From positions 1 to 5,492 of the forward strand of contig JAKDLE010000237.1 of NCBI GenBank assembly GCA_030453005.1: 5,492 nt of DNA, in the 5' to 3' direction. A model generated the notes under the pieces. It made no database searches and was not told where the DNA came from. It saw only the letters and a list, made by a program, of their open reading frames with translations. The first letter of the stretch is position 1. Every line of letters begins with the position of its first letter. Below are positions 5,444 to 5,492 of this stretch, piece by piece. Source of the stretch: Pseudonocardia sp. GTDB taxonomy: Bacteria > Actinomycetota > Actinomycetes > Mycobacteriales > Pseudonocardiaceae. The position numbers were made by a program, and so were the translations under genes.

Positions 5444-5492
5444 ATGGCTCCCGATTCACCCGACTGGACGGTTCCCGGCCCCGTGCGTGCCT
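5444..5492 (+). CDS. Probable start of an unknown gene, partial (runs off right edge)
   Basis: From ATG 5444 the frame stays open for 16 codons to the edge, reading MAPDSPDWTVPGPVRA. Most third positions are G or C, and the gene would be divergent from the isomerase-family gene. An in-frame ATG at 5411, preceded by GGGTGGG, would give MGPGVAGYHVD ahead of it. TACCAC (5432-5437) lies 6 nt before 5444 as a weak -10-like element. Too little is present to assign a family, and a random open frame of this length in GC-rich DNA is possible. Confidence 0.35.
   Translation, partial: MAPDSPDWTVPGPVRA

Noticed and set aside
5386..5445. N-terminal extension of the isomerase-family protein from ATG 5445
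   Set aside because: The extra 20 residues are Pro/Arg-rich and precede the normal family start MDFAALL-like sequence; they would also overlap the divergent start region.

Overview
The window is very GC-rich, with strong G/C preference at third codon positions. It carries a mycothiol-dependent-isomerase-family protein and a PE-domain-like protein, which points to a high-GC actinomycete. The PE-like gene outside a mycobacterial setting and the overall gene style suggest Pseudonocardiaceae or a close relative; this is an inference from gene content, not a database match. I see no tRNA, rRNA, CRISPR array, insertion sequence or phage gene.

Layout. (1) The 5' end of a small PE-domain-like gene runs off the left edge on the minus strand (1-319). 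(2) A 90-bp intergenic stretch follows. It is almost filled by a nested inverted repeat: a perfect 13-bp hairpin at 366-394 inside 10-bp outer arms at 340-349/399-408. The inner hairpin is placed to terminate the next gene. (3) A DoxX-type membrane protein with an unusually long Ala/Lys/Arg/Glu-rich C-terminal tail lies on the minus strand (411-1454). (4) A short divergent promoter region (about 1455-1510) separates it from a plus-strand cluster of three tightly packed genes. These encode a ROK-family sugar kinase (1517-2479), a PhoD-like metallophosphoesterase without a signal peptide (2489-4123) and a GNAT acetyltransferase resembling AAC(6') enzymes (4120-4626). Spacing is 9 bp between the first two and a 4-bp GTGA overlap between the last two, each with a good Shine-Dalgarno sequence, so they are probably co-transcribed and translationally coupled. 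(5) A convergent minus-strand gene of the mycothiol-dependent maleylpyruvate isomerase family (4639-5385) ends 12 bp from the GNAT stop. (6) A probable divergent plus-strand gene begins near 5444 and runs off the right edge.

How the genes work together is only partly clear. The ROK protein should phosphorylate glucose or a related hexose. The PhoD-like protein should hydrolyse a phosphoester in the cytoplasm, and the acetyltransferase should modify a small amine. Their tight linkage suggests a shared condition or pathway, but nothing in the sequence names the substrate of the last two. Most of the window is ordinary actinobacterial accessory or core metabolism. The features most worth a second look are the DoxX tail fusion, the nested inverted repeat, the AAC(6')-like enzyme in the operon, and similar -10-like elements sitting 6-7 nt before start codons that lack a Shine-Dalgarno sequence.
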